Assembly: GCA_045658985.1 (NCBI GenBank)
Contig: JAZOWC010000066.1
Span: 1-64,000, forward strand
Direction of reading: 5' to 3'
From: RGIG3513 sp045658985
GTDB taxonomy: Bacteria; Bacillota; Clostridia; Oscillospirales; Butyricicoccaceae
Length of the DNA: 64,000 nucleotides
Shown here one piece after another: positions 51,623 through 58,659 of the stretch. Positions within the stretch are counted from its first letter, which is position 1. Each line of letters opens with the position of its first letter. The notes under the pieces were generated by a model that was given only the letters and a program-made list of their open reading frames with translations, was not told the origin of the DNA and ran no database searches. The position numbers were made by a program, and so were the translations under genes.

Positions 51623-51663
51623 TTGACAATTCTAATTTTAACAGATAAAATAAATATTTGCAA
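51623..51663. promoter_or_regulatory. Overlapping divergent promoters of tRNA-Arg and the YmdB-type gene
   Basis: Plus strand: TTGACA (51623-51628), 17 bases, TAAAAT (51646-51651) for the tRNA. Minus strand: TTGCAA (51658-51663), 17 bases, TAAAAT (51635-51640) for the YmdB gene. The two footprints overlap almost completely, so they should exclude each other. Confidence 0.7.
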
Positions 51664-51686
51664 GGACACATACAATATATATGCAC

Positions 51687-51761
51687 GCCTCCATAGTTAA
51701 ATGGATATAACAAACCCCTCCTAAGGGTTAGTTACAGGTTCGATTCCTGTTGGGGGTGCCA
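51687..51761 (+). tRNA. tRNA-Arg (anticodon CCT)
   Basis: 75 bases with encoded CCA. D-stem GTTA/TAAC, anticodon arm AACCC-CTCCTAA-GGGTT (anticodon CCT), T-arm ACAGG-TTCGATT-CCTGT. The acceptor stem GCCTCCA/TGGGGGT closes with a G-T wobble at the first pair and another at the fourth; discriminator G. Promoter TTGACA-17-TAAAAT upstream. Reads AGG codons. Confidence 0.92.
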
Positions 51762-51798
51762 AATAATGCGGAACTGCTTTTTGCAGTTCCGCATTATT
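51762..51798 (+). other. Long perfect hairpin just after tRNA-Arg
   Basis: AATAATGCGGAACTGC and GCAGTTCCGCATTATT pair over about 16 bp around a T5 loop. It may terminate or protect the tRNA transcript, although no T-run follows. Confidence 0.6.
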
Positions 51799-51799
51799 T

Positions 51800-51837
51800 A
51801 GTATCTCCGCATGATCGCCCTGCTCTGCGAGCGGAGC
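51800..51837 (+). repeat. Direct repeat, copy 1 (partner at 52170)
   Basis: About 38 bases starting AGTATCTCCGCATGATCGCC; differs at a few positions from the copy at 52170-52207. The two copies bracket the repeat island after tRNA-Arg. Confidence 0.75.
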
Positions 51838-51929
51838 GAAGCAGAGACAGGTTCGCATACCAAGCGGCAGCGGCGGGGAGCTTGCTCACCGACGTGTAGC
51901 GCAGGTATATTCGCCGCAGGCGAAATACC

Positions 51930-51944
51930 TCGTTGGGGGTGCCA
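51930..51944 (+). repeat. Copy of the 3' end of tRNA-Arg
   Basis: GTTGGGGGTGCCAAA is identical to bases 51749-51763, the tRNA-Arg 3' end including CCA and two following bases. The sequence before it (including ACAGGTTCG at about 51848, like the T-arm) hints at a degraded second tRNA copy or an attachment-site scar. Confidence 0.65.
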
Positions 51945-51976
51945 AAAAAAAGCATTTGCGTGAGCAAATGCTTTTT
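51943..51976 (+). terminator. Terminator-like hairpin after the tRNA 3'-end copy
   Basis: AAAAGCATTTGC and GCAAATGCTTTT pair around a 4-base loop (GTGA), with A-rich 5' flank and T6 on the right. Confidence 0.7.
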
Positions 51977-51982
51977 TCAACG

Positions 51983-52158
51983 AAATAAATCCCTCACGGG
52001 ATTTGTGAAATACCCTTCGGGCGTGAAATACGCTCCGCGTGTGAAATGCGCCGCAGCGCGTGATGGAGATTTATTTCATTTCACATCGAACAAAGTGAGA
52101 TATTTCACAATTTTCGCAAGATAATTATTTCACATTCGGCATCGCCGAATATTTCACC
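51983..52158. repeat. Hairpin array with GTGAAAT spacers that invert to ATTTCAC
   Basis: Small hairpins (AAATCCCTCACGGGATTT, ACCCTTCGGGC, ACGCTCCGCGT, GCGCCGCAGCGC, then AATTTTCGCAAGATAATT and ATTCGGCATCGCCGAAT). The left half is separated by GTGAAAT (52005, 52023, 52041) and the right half by its reverse complement ATTTCAC (52078, 52102, 52127, 52151). The element as a whole is thus a large imperfect palindrome built of smaller hairpins. No coding capacity seen. Confidence 0.8.
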
Positions 52159-52169
52159 ATATTTATTGC

Positions 52170-52207
52170 AGTATCTCCGCATAATTGCCCTGCTCTGCAA
52201 GCGCAGC
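52170..52207 (+). repeat. Direct repeat, copy 2 (partner at 51800)
   Basis: Begins AGTATCTCCGCATAATTGCC, shared with copy 1 apart from scattered mismatches, and ends where the promoter region of the hydrolase gene begins. Confidence 0.75.
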
Positions 52208-52233
52208 GGCGCGGGGGTTCGGGGATTTTGTTC

Positions 52234-52262
52234 TTGATTTAATCCATGCCCTGTGCTATAAT
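52234..52262 (+). promoter_or_regulatory. Promoter of the alpha/beta hydrolase gene
   Basis: TTGATT (52234-52239), 17-base spacer, perfect TATAAT (52257-52262). Confidence 0.7.
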
Positions 52263-52337
52263 CCAAATAGTATTCGGCAAACAGACAAATAGGGCAATTT
52301 GCCCAATAATTTTACACAGCATCAGGGAGGCTATACA

Positions 52338-53174
52338 ATGTTTGACGAGCGTTATCTTTTTTGTGACCGCGGCGACCAGAGCAATGCCGTTGCAGCGGAG
52401 AACGTACATCCTTTTACCGCGCTGAGCGGCGGAAGCAAGGTTTACGGCAGAATACACACCCCTGCGGCCTATAACGAAAACGACCGCACCCCCGTGGCTA
52501 TTTTTCTCCACGGCTTTCCCGGACTGGAGCGCAATATGGACATCCCCTACTGCCTCAGCCGCGCCGGTATTGCCGCAGCCTATTTTGCATTCCGCGGTGT
52601 GTGGGGCAGCCACGGCGACTACAGCTTTACACATCTGATCGAGGATACTTTTGCCGTCATTGAGTTCCTCAAGGAGCGCGCCGACACCTACCGCATCGAC
52701 CCCGACAGAATCTATCTGGTGGGTCACTCCATGGGCGGCTTTACCGCTATGAACGCCATCGCTCAGGGCGCCGATGTCAAGGGCGGCATCCTTATGTGTC
52801 CCTGCGATTGGGGCGGATGCTTCATCAAGGAGAACGAGTGGGCGATGAGCCTGCTCAAGGCCAAGGACAGCGGCTACTTCAAGCTGGCTCACGAAAATGC
52901 TCTGATCGAGGACATCGAGGCACACGCCGAGGAGTGGAGCTTTGTCAACCTGATCGGCAAGCTGCCCAAACAGACTCCCCTGCATTTTATCGTAGGTTCG
53001 GGCGATCTGACCACCCCCTCGGGCAAGCACGTTGAGCCTGTCTACAACCTGCTCAAGGGCAACGGCTACGAGACGTCATTCACCGTATATCCCGACAGCC
53101 ACAATCTGCCCAAGAGCCGCACCACAGTCACCAAGAAGATCTTTGATCTCATCGTCGGGATGGAGCAGAAATAA
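52338..53174 (+). CDS. Alpha/beta hydrolase
   Basis: 278 residues from the ATG at 52338 (GGGAGG upstream). Alpha/beta-hydrolase fold: oxyanion strand IFLHGFPGLERN, nucleophile elbow GHSMGG (Ser near residue 133), acid candidate in VGSGDLTTP, and His in PDSHNLP. No signal peptide, so a cytoplasmic esterase, peptidase or acyl hydrolase; substrate unknown. Single gene with its own promoter and terminator. Confidence 0.88.
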   Translation: MFDERYLFCDRGDQSNAVAAENVHPFTALSGGSKVYGRIHTPAAYNENDRTPVAIFLHGFPGLERNMDIPYCLSRAGIAAAYFAFRGVWGSHGDYSFTHLIEDTFAVIEFLKERADTYRIDPDRIYLVGHSMGGFTAMNAIAQGADVKGGILMCPCDWGGCFIKENEWAMSLLKAKDSGYFKLAHENALIEDIEAHAEEWSFVNLIGKLPKQTPLHFIVGSGDLTTPSGKHVEPVYNLLKGNGYETSFTVYPDSHNLPKSRTTVTKKIFDLIVGMEQK

Positions 53175-53189
53175 GAATAACCAAAACAA

Positions 53190-53229
53190 AAAACCGCCGC
53201 GGACCACAAAGGGTCGCGGCGGTATATTT
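53190..53229 (+). terminator. Terminator of the hydrolase gene
   Basis: ACCGCCGCG and CGCGGCGGT arms (53192-53224) with an inner GACC/GGGTC pairing, followed by a T-rich tract; it also faces the convergent D-aminopeptidase gene. Confidence 0.7.
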
Positions 53230-53243
53230 TTTGCCTCAGGTAC

Positions 53244-54041
53244 TTACAGTACGAATGTAATGGAGCGGAGGATGTCCATCAGGTTGTCGGTCTCCATTCT
53301 GACCGTGTGCTCGTCTGTGAGCTCAAAGCCGGGATAGAAGGATGCTCTCACGGCGCGTGCGTGCTCTTTGAAGGACACCTCGTACACAAAATACTCGGGG
53401 ATAGCGCACAGAGCGCCCTTGAAATCCTGCCTGAGTGCGGCCTCGGCGCCCTCACGGATGAGGTCGCAGGCGTATTCGGGCTGCTTGCAGCGGGTGTAGC
53501 CGCCCAGACCGTCTTTGACGGCCACGGTCTTGAGGCAGGGGTGCATACCTGCTGCGTCCTCGGTGAGCATCTTGTCACCGCTGAGGAACACGGTGGGCAC
53601 GCCCATCATGGCGCAGGCATAGCTGTAGAGCATAAACTCGGAGCAGGGCTTGCCGTTGAGCTTGATGGATGTGGTGCTCTTGGTGTAGGTGTGTGACAGA
53701 GGGTTGCCGTTTCTGCCCGCTGCAGAGTGATAGCCGACGAACATCACGGCATCAAAGGAGCTGTCCACGCCCTCTACCATGGTGATGGGACTGCCGTTGC
53801 CGCCGCGGATGATCTCACAGCATTTGGGCAGCTGGTGAGGGTCGATATTGCGGCTTGTGCCGTGTGCGTCCTTGATAAGTATATAATCGGCGCCTGCGGC
53901 AATAGCGCCCTCGCAGGCGGCCCTGACCTCGGCGGTCATCTGCTTGACTGCGGCGGGGTATTCGGGCTGACCCTTCTGTGTCTCCTCCCACGCGGTGGTC
54001 CATGCGCAGCCTTCGATATCGGCGCTTATGAAAACTCTCAT
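53244..54041 (-). CDS. M55-family D-aminopeptidase (DppA-like)
   Basis: 265 residues. Zinc peptidase of family M55; Bacillus DppA removes D-amino acids from peptides such as D-Ala-D-Ala. Zinc-site blocks: SADIEGC (Asp, Glu), KDAHGTSRN, MFVGYHSAAG, and a later conserved SGDKMLTEDA. Intracellular (no signal). Together with alr, ald and the NlpC/P60 genes elsewhere in the window it points to use of wall-derived D-amino-acid peptides, although it is a separate transcription unit. RBS TGGGAGG. Confidence 0.88.
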   Translation of the reverse strand: MRVFISADIEGCAWTTAWEETQKGQPEYPAAVKQMTAEVRAACEGAIAAGADYILIKDAHGTSRNIDPHQLPKCCEIIRGGNGSPITMVEGVDSSFDAVMFVGYHSAAGRNGNPLSHTYTKSTTSIKLNGKPCSEFMLYSYACAMMGVPTVFLSGDKMLTEDAAGMHPCLKTVAVKDGLGGYTRCKQPEYACDLIREGAEAALRQDFKGALCAIPEYFVYEVSFKEHARAVRASFYPGFELTDEHTVRMETDNLMDILRSITFVL

Positions 54042-54124
54042 AGAAATTAACCTCCCAATAATCGTTAAAGTAGCTTTACTGCTTCATTATACGCAGATGG
54101 GGTTGATTTTTCAATAGTTTTGAG

Positions 54125-54153
54125 TTGATTTTGCAGGTTGGTTGTACTATAAT
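54125..54153 (+). promoter_or_regulatory. Promoter of the EamA-MATE-ATC hydrolase operon
   Basis: TTGATT (54125-54130), 17-base spacer, perfect TATAAT (54148-54153). Confidence 0.7.
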
Positions 54154-54207
54154 TAATCTGTATTAAAATGTGGTTTTATGCCCAAAAATCGGTTTGGAGG
54201 CTTAAAT

Positions 54208-55122
54208 ATGAAAGATAAAAAGGTTCTCATAGGATACACCTTTGTTATCCTCAGCGGAATACTCTTTGGCTCGATGCCCCTGATGGCAGACTTTATCTAC
54301 TCCGAGGGTGTCAACTCTCTCAGTCTGGTGTTCTGGCGCAACATACTGAGCATTCCCATACTGGGTGTGCTGGCGTATTTTCAGACAGGCTCGCTGAAAA
54401 TCAACCCCAAAGCCCTCCCCTCCATCACCTTTGTCGGTATGTCGGGCTGCTGCATCACTCCCTTTTTGCTCTTTTCTTCCTACAACTATATCGCCTCGGG
54501 CACAGCTACCGTTTTCCACTTCATCTACCCCGCAATGGTAGTTGTGGGCGGCGTGCTGTTCTTTAAGCAGAAGGTCAGTCTGGGCAGCCTGCTCAGCGTT
54601 ATCTCCTGCATCGCCGGTATCTGTATGTTCTACAACCCCGGTGAGCCTCTCGATCTGACGGGCAGCGCCCTGGCTCTGCTGTCGGGTATCGCCTACACCG
54701 CCTACATCCTGCTGCTGAGCAAGTTCAAGTACAAGGAGATCTCGGGCTTTTTGTTCAGCTTCTACATCTCCCTCATCTCCACAGCCGCTCTGCTGGTTAT
54801 CTGCCTCGTCAGCGGTCAGCTGACGTTCCCCCAGACTTTTGGCGGCTGGGGCATGTGCGTGCTCTTTGCTCTGGCGGTCAACGTTGGCGCCGTGGTGCTC
54901 TTCCAGCGCGGTACATTCTATATCGACGCTCAGCGCGCCGCCATCCTCTCCACCACCGAGCCTATTACCAGCATCTTCCTCGGCGCACTGTTCCTCAACG
55001 AAAAGATCGGTCTGCGCACGGGCATCGGCTCCTTTTTGGTGCTGCTTGCCAGCGTGCTGATTGCCGTGTTTGATATCAACAAAAGCAAAAAAGCCAAAAA
55101 AGACGAAGCTGCTCAGGCATAA
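54208..55122 (+). CDS. EamA-family drug/metabolite transporter
   Basis: 304 residues from the ATG at 54208 (GGAGG 7 bases upstream). About ten membrane helices in two EamA repeats, the first near 6-140 (FGSMPLMADFIYSEGVNSLS), the second near 150-290 (RGTFYIDAQRAAILSTTEPI, TTEP being typical), ending in a Lys-rich tail. Such proteins export amino acids, nucleotides or drugs. First gene of a three-gene operon with a MATE pump and an ATC hydrolase, so export of a cysteine-related or toxic compound is possible (inference). Confidence 0.9.
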   Translation: MKDKKVLIGYTFVILSGILFGSMPLMADFIYSEGVNSLSLVFWRNILSIPILGVLAYFQTGSLKINPKALPSITFVGMSGCCITPFLLFSSYNYIASGTATVFHFIYPAMVVVGGVLFFKQKVSLGSLLSVISCIAGICMFYNPGEPLDLTGSALALLSGIAYTAYILLLSKFKYKEISGFLFSFYISLISTAALLVICLVSGQLTFPQTFGGWGMCVLFALAVNVGAVVLFQRGTFYIDAQRAAILSTTEPITSIFLGALFLNEKIGLRTGIGSFLVLLASVLIAVFDINKSKKAKKDEAAQA

Positions 55123-55135
55123 GAAAGGATAATCT

Positions 55136-56512
55136 ATGTTCAAAAAACTCTTTGCCCCGGTGGATATGACCACGGGCTCACCATGGAAGGCTATACTGAT
55201 ATTCACCTTCCCCATGATCATCGGCAATATTGCCCAGCAGCTGTACAACACGGTTGACACCATCGTGGTCGGCAAATACATCGGTGACAACGCTCTGTCC
55301 GCCGTCGGCAGCGCAGGCCCCATCGTCAATATGCTGCTGGTGCTGTTTATCGGCATATCCACCGGCGCGGGAATAATGGTCGCACAGTATTTCGGCGCAA
55401 AAAGCCGTGAGGATCTGTCCTACACCATCGGCAACTGCATCACCGTCACCGCTATCGCCTGCGTCATACTCATAATCGTTGCCGCGCCCCTCATCCGCCC
55501 CGTTCTGCATATGCTCAACACCCCCGAAAGTATTCTGGACAGCTGCGCGGGATACCTGATGATATCGGTCATAGGCGGCGTGGGTATAGCCTACTACAAC
55601 ATTCTCAGCGGTATCATCCGAGGTATGGGCGACTCTGTTTCGGCTCTTGTATACCTGCTGGTGGCTACGGTCATCAACATTGTGCTGGACATACTGTTTG
55701 TTGCCAAGTTCAATCTGGGCGTGCCCGGTGTTGCTCTGGCTACCGTCATTGCTCAGATCGTCTCCTCCATACTCTGTTTGCTCAAGCTGAGCCGTATGCA
55801 GGAGCATTTTGACTTTGAGCTCAAGTACTTCAAGCCCAAAACGCGCTACGTCAAGACCATCATCCGCCTCGGTCTGCCCTCCGGTCTGACTCAGGCAATA
55901 TTCAGCTCGGCCATGATCGTGGTGCAGGCGCTGACCAATCAGTTCGGCGAACAGTTTATCGCCGCAAACGTGGTTATTATGCGTGTTGACGGTTTTGCCA
56001 TGATGCCCAACTTCTCCTTCGGCACGGCGCTGACCACCTATGCAGGTCAGAACGTTGGCGCAGGTCTCTACGACCGCGTGACAAAGGGCGCAAAACAGGG
56101 CGCACTGCTTGCCGTGACCTGCTCCACCGCAATCACAGGCATCATTCTGCTGTTCGGCAAAGGACTGATGGGCATATTTACCGACACACGTGAGCTGGTG
56201 GAACTGAGTTACTACCTGATGAAGCTGCTTGCAGTCGGCTACATCGCCGTTGCAGTCACCCAGAGCCTGTCGGGCATTATGCGCGGTGCGGGCGACACTA
56301 TGACCCCCATGTGGATCTCCCTGCTGACTACGGTGGTATTCCGCGTACCTCTGGCTTACGGTATTTCTTTCCTCACCCGCACCCCCGAGCTGCCTATAGG
56401 CAGATTTGAGTGCATACATATCTCTCTGCTTTCTTCGTGGGTTATGGGTGCGCTGATAACATTCTTCTTCTACCACCGCGGCAAGTGGAAGACCAAAGCC
56501 ATCAAACGCTGA
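55136..56512 (+). CDS. MATE-family efflux transporter
   Basis: 458 residues with about twelve helices in two MatE repeats. Characteristic segments: PMIIGNIAQQLYNTVDTIVV near the start, LGVPGVALATVIAQI, and GLPSGLTQAIFSSAMIVVQA in the second half. Na+ or H+ driven export of drugs, flavins or organic cations. Starts 13 bases after the EamA gene and ends 15 before the ATC hydrolase gene. Confidence 0.93.
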   Translation: MFKKLFAPVDMTTGSPWKAILIFTFPMIIGNIAQQLYNTVDTIVVGKYIGDNALSAVGSAGPIVNMLLVLFIGISTGAGIMVAQYFGAKSREDLSYTIGNCITVTAIACVILIIVAAPLIRPVLHMLNTPESILDSCAGYLMISVIGGVGIAYYNILSGIIRGMGDSVSALVYLLVATVINIVLDILFVAKFNLGVPGVALATVIAQIVSSILCLLKLSRMQEHFDFELKYFKPKTRYVKTIIRLGLPSGLTQAIFSSAMIVVQALTNQFGEQFIAANVVIMRVDGFAMMPNFSFGTALTTYAGQNVGAGLYDRVTKGAKQGALLAVTCSTAITGIILLFGKGLMGIFTDTRELVELSYYLMKLLAVGYIAVAVTQSLSGIMRGAGDTMTPMWISLLTTVVFRVPLAYGISFLTRTPELPIGRFECIHISLLSSWVMGALITFFFYHRGKWKTKAIKR

Positions 56513-56527
56513 ACGGGAGGCACAACA

Positions 56528-57031
56528 ATGAGCAAAGTAACAAACCAACCCAAATACAAAAATCCGCTGCTTCAGGCCATTCGCGCACAGCTTGAGCACA
56601 GAGCATTCTGGCTCTATCTCCTCTGTGACGAGGCGCAGAAGAGAGGTCTCGATCCCCGCGATTTCGGCTCGGCGGCCGTAAGACGCTGCGGACTGACTCA
56701 GGGTGCCGATCTGGTCAAAAAGGGCAACACCGACAGCCTCAAGGGTCTGCGCAAGACTCTGTTTACCAAAGCGGCTCAGCTGGTGTTCGAGATGGATATT
56801 CTGGAGAGCACAAATGACACTCTCAGCATCGACTTCCACTACTGTCCGCTGGTCAAGGCATGGCAGAAGGCCGGCTGCTCGGATGAGGAGATCGCCATGC
56901 TCTGCGACATTGCCATGTGCGGCGACCACGGCATCGGCGAGTGCTACGGCAGCGTTCTCGACCTGCCCAAATGCATTGCAAAGGGCGACGACGTGTGCAG
57001 CCTCCGCTACCGCAAAAAAGACAAGGCCTGA
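56528..57031 (+). CDS. L-2-amino-thiazoline-4-carboxylate hydrolase family protein
   Basis: 167 residues. Matches the ATC hydrolase family by HYCPLVKAWQKAGCSDEEI, LCDIAMCGDHGIGE and the ending CIAKGDDVCSLRYRKK. In Pseudomonas, ATC hydrolase opens L-ATC on the way to L-cysteine; many Clostridia carry homologues of unclear role. No signal peptide. Third gene of the transporter operon (GGGAGG upstream), which suggests work on a compound moved by the two transporters. Confidence 0.8.
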   Translation: MSKVTNQPKYKNPLLQAIRAQLEHRAFWLYLLCDEAQKRGLDPRDFGSAAVRRCGLTQGADLVKKGNTDSLKGLRKTLFTKAAQLVFEMDILESTNDTLSIDFHYCPLVKAWQKAGCSDEEIAMLCDIAMCGDHGIGECYGSVLDLPKCIAKGDDVCSLRYRKKDKA

Positions 57032-57093
57032 TCTGCAAACCGACGGAAAATCGAAGAAAACGCGAGATAATCCGCGAAAAAACAAGCAAAAAT

Positions 57094-57146
57094 CACAAAG
57101 CATCCTCTGCCCCTCGGCTAAAAGGCGGCAAAGGATGCTTTTTTGC
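57094..57146 (+). terminator. Terminator of the EamA-MATE-ATC hydrolase operon
   Basis: AAAGCATCCTCTGCC pairs imperfectly with GGCGGCAAAGGATGCTTT, followed by T6. Confidence 0.75.
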
Positions 57147-57148
57147 TG

Positions 57149-57314
57149 TTGCAAAAAGAATACTTGTATGGTAGCATAAAGAAACTTGTGACACAAAAGG
57201 AGTTGATCTTGTGGAACCCCTGCCGCGAAGTAGACGGCACGTTATCATACGCCGCCTTTAGGATATTCATAGGGATGCTTTTGACTATATGAATATTTTG
57301 GAGGTTTAATAATT
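57149..57314 (+). promoter_or_regulatory. Promoter and structured leader of the CorC-like gene, with possible leader peptide
   Basis: TTGCAA, 17 bases and extended TGG-TAGCAT form a likely promoter (about 57149-57177). Downstream, AAAGGAG is followed 8 bases later by GTG opening a 16-codon ORF (about 57211-57261) rich in Arg (VEPLPRSRRHVIIRRL). Stems TGCCG/CGGCA and ATATTCATA/TATGAATAT follow, the second just before the GGAGG of the main gene. This could be ion- or attenuation-type control; no known riboswitch was recognised. Confidence 0.4.
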
Positions 57315-58613
57315 ATGATTTCTCAGCTTATATTACAGTTTATTCTGATACTGATCAACGCGTTTTTTGCGGCTACCGAGATAGCGCTCATCTCCCTCAA
57401 CGACAAAAAGCTCAAAGTCCGCGCCGACAACGGAGACAAAAAAGCTGCAAAAATGCTCAAAATGATCGAGGAGCCCACCCGATTTTTGTCCACCATACAG
57501 ATAGGCATAACACTTGCGGGATTTTTGGGCTCGGCATTCGCCGCCGACAACTTTGCACAGCGTCTTGCCGAGGTAATGATACGGGTGTTTGGCCTGAGCG
57601 CCGACGGTGCCGCGGTTGCACACTCCGTATCGGTTGTGGCCATCACGCTGATACTGTCCTTCTTTACACTCGTGCTGGGTGAGCTTGTACCCAAACGTCT
57701 GGCTATGAAGCACAAGGACAAGCTCGCAGAGGCGGTCTGTGGCTCCATATCCGGTCTGGCTTTTGTGCTTCGTCCCGTTATATGGCTGCTGACCGCTTCC
57801 ACCAACATCGTCCTGCGTATGTTCGGCATCGATCCTTTTGAAAAAGAAGACCCCGTCAGCGAGGAGGACATCGTGCTTATGCTTGACGCGGGCGGCGATG
57901 AGGGCAGTCTGGACAAGGACGATATCGAGTACATCAAGAACGTGTTCAGACTCAGTGAGCTTACCGCGGGGGATATTATGACTCCCCGACGCCTGCTGGC
58001 CCTCATCGAAGAAGGCTCCACTCCAGAGCAGATCGCACGCACTATTGAGCAGGAGGGCTACTCACGCATTCCCGTATACTCGCAGACACCCGACAATATT
58101 ATCGGCGTGCTGCACACCCGCAACTACCTGATCAAGTGCGCCGCAGGCGCAGAGGATGCCTTTGCCTCCTCTCTGCTCAAGCCTGTGTTTGTGCCCGAGG
58201 CTGTGCATCTTGATGCCCTGCTCAGCAAGATGCAGAAGGAGCATCTGCACATTGTCACCGTGGTCAACGAGTACGGCGAGACGGCAGGTGTTGTGACCAT
58301 GGAGGACATTCTCGAGGAGCTTGTTGGCGAGATCTGGGACGAGAGCGACGATGCTTTTGAAAACTTCCGCAGACTGCCCGACGGCACCTGCCGCGTGCTC
58401 TGCTCGGCATCGGCTGAGGAGTTTTTTGAGACCTTTGAGCTCGAGGAGGACAGCGAAGCCGCTACCGTCAACGGCTGGCTCACCGAGGTGCTGGGCGCTA
58501 TACCCACGGCGGGATATTGCTTTGAGCACGGGGATTTGTCCATCTCGGTCACCAAAGCAGACGAGCATATGGCTCACGAGATCACCGTAAAACCCATCAA
58601 AAAAACTGAATAA
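57315..58613 (+). CDS. CNNM/CorC-HlyC family membrane protein with CBS domains
   Basis: 432 residues. N-terminal CNNM (DUF21) membrane domain with about four helices (1-190; FFAATEIALISLNDKK, GITLAGFLGSAFAA), a pair of CBS domains (about 205-330; IMTPRRLLALIEE, YSRIPVYSQTPDNIIGVLHT, VVNEYGETAGVVTMEDILEE) and a C-terminal CorC/HlyC domain. Members are linked to Mg2+ or Co2+ efflux and homeostasis; older annotation calls them hemolysins. GGAGG 12 bases before ATG, behind a structured leader. Confidence 0.92.
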   Translation: MISQLILQFILILINAFFAATEIALISLNDKKLKVRADNGDKKAAKMLKMIEEPTRFLSTIQIGITLAGFLGSAFAADNFAQRLAEVMIRVFGLSADGAAVAHSVSVVAITLILSFFTLVLGELVPKRLAMKHKDKLAEAVCGSISGLAFVLRPVIWLLTASTNIVLRMFGIDPFEKEDPVSEEDIVLMLDAGGDEGSLDKDDIEYIKNVFRLSELTAGDIMTPRRLLALIEEGSTPEQIARTIEQEGYSRIPVYSQTPDNIIGVLHTRNYLIKCAAGAEDAFASSLLKPVFVPEAVHLDALLSKMQKEHLHIVTVVNEYGETAGVVTMEDILEELVGEIWDESDDAFENFRRLPDGTCRVLCSASAEEFFETFELEEDSEAATVNGWLTEVLGAIPTAGYCFEHGDLSISVTKADEHMAHEITVKPIKKTE

Positions 58614-58616
58614 AGA

Positions 58617-58650
58617 AAAAAACGCTTGGCGAGAGCCAAGCGTTTTTTTA
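58617..58650. terminator. Bidirectional terminator between CorC-like and abgT genes
   Basis: AACGCTTGGC pairs with GCCAAGCGTT around GAGA, with A-run before and T7 after; it serves both convergent genes. Confidence 0.85.
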
Positions 58651-58659
58651 TGCGGTTTG

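Noticed and set aside
51983..52158. CRISPR array
   Set aside because: The short constant words invert halfway and the intervening units are hairpins; not a CRISPR structure.
55178..57196. 672-codon open frame on the minus strand
   Set aside because: Antisense to the MATE and ATC hydrolase genes; no motifs.
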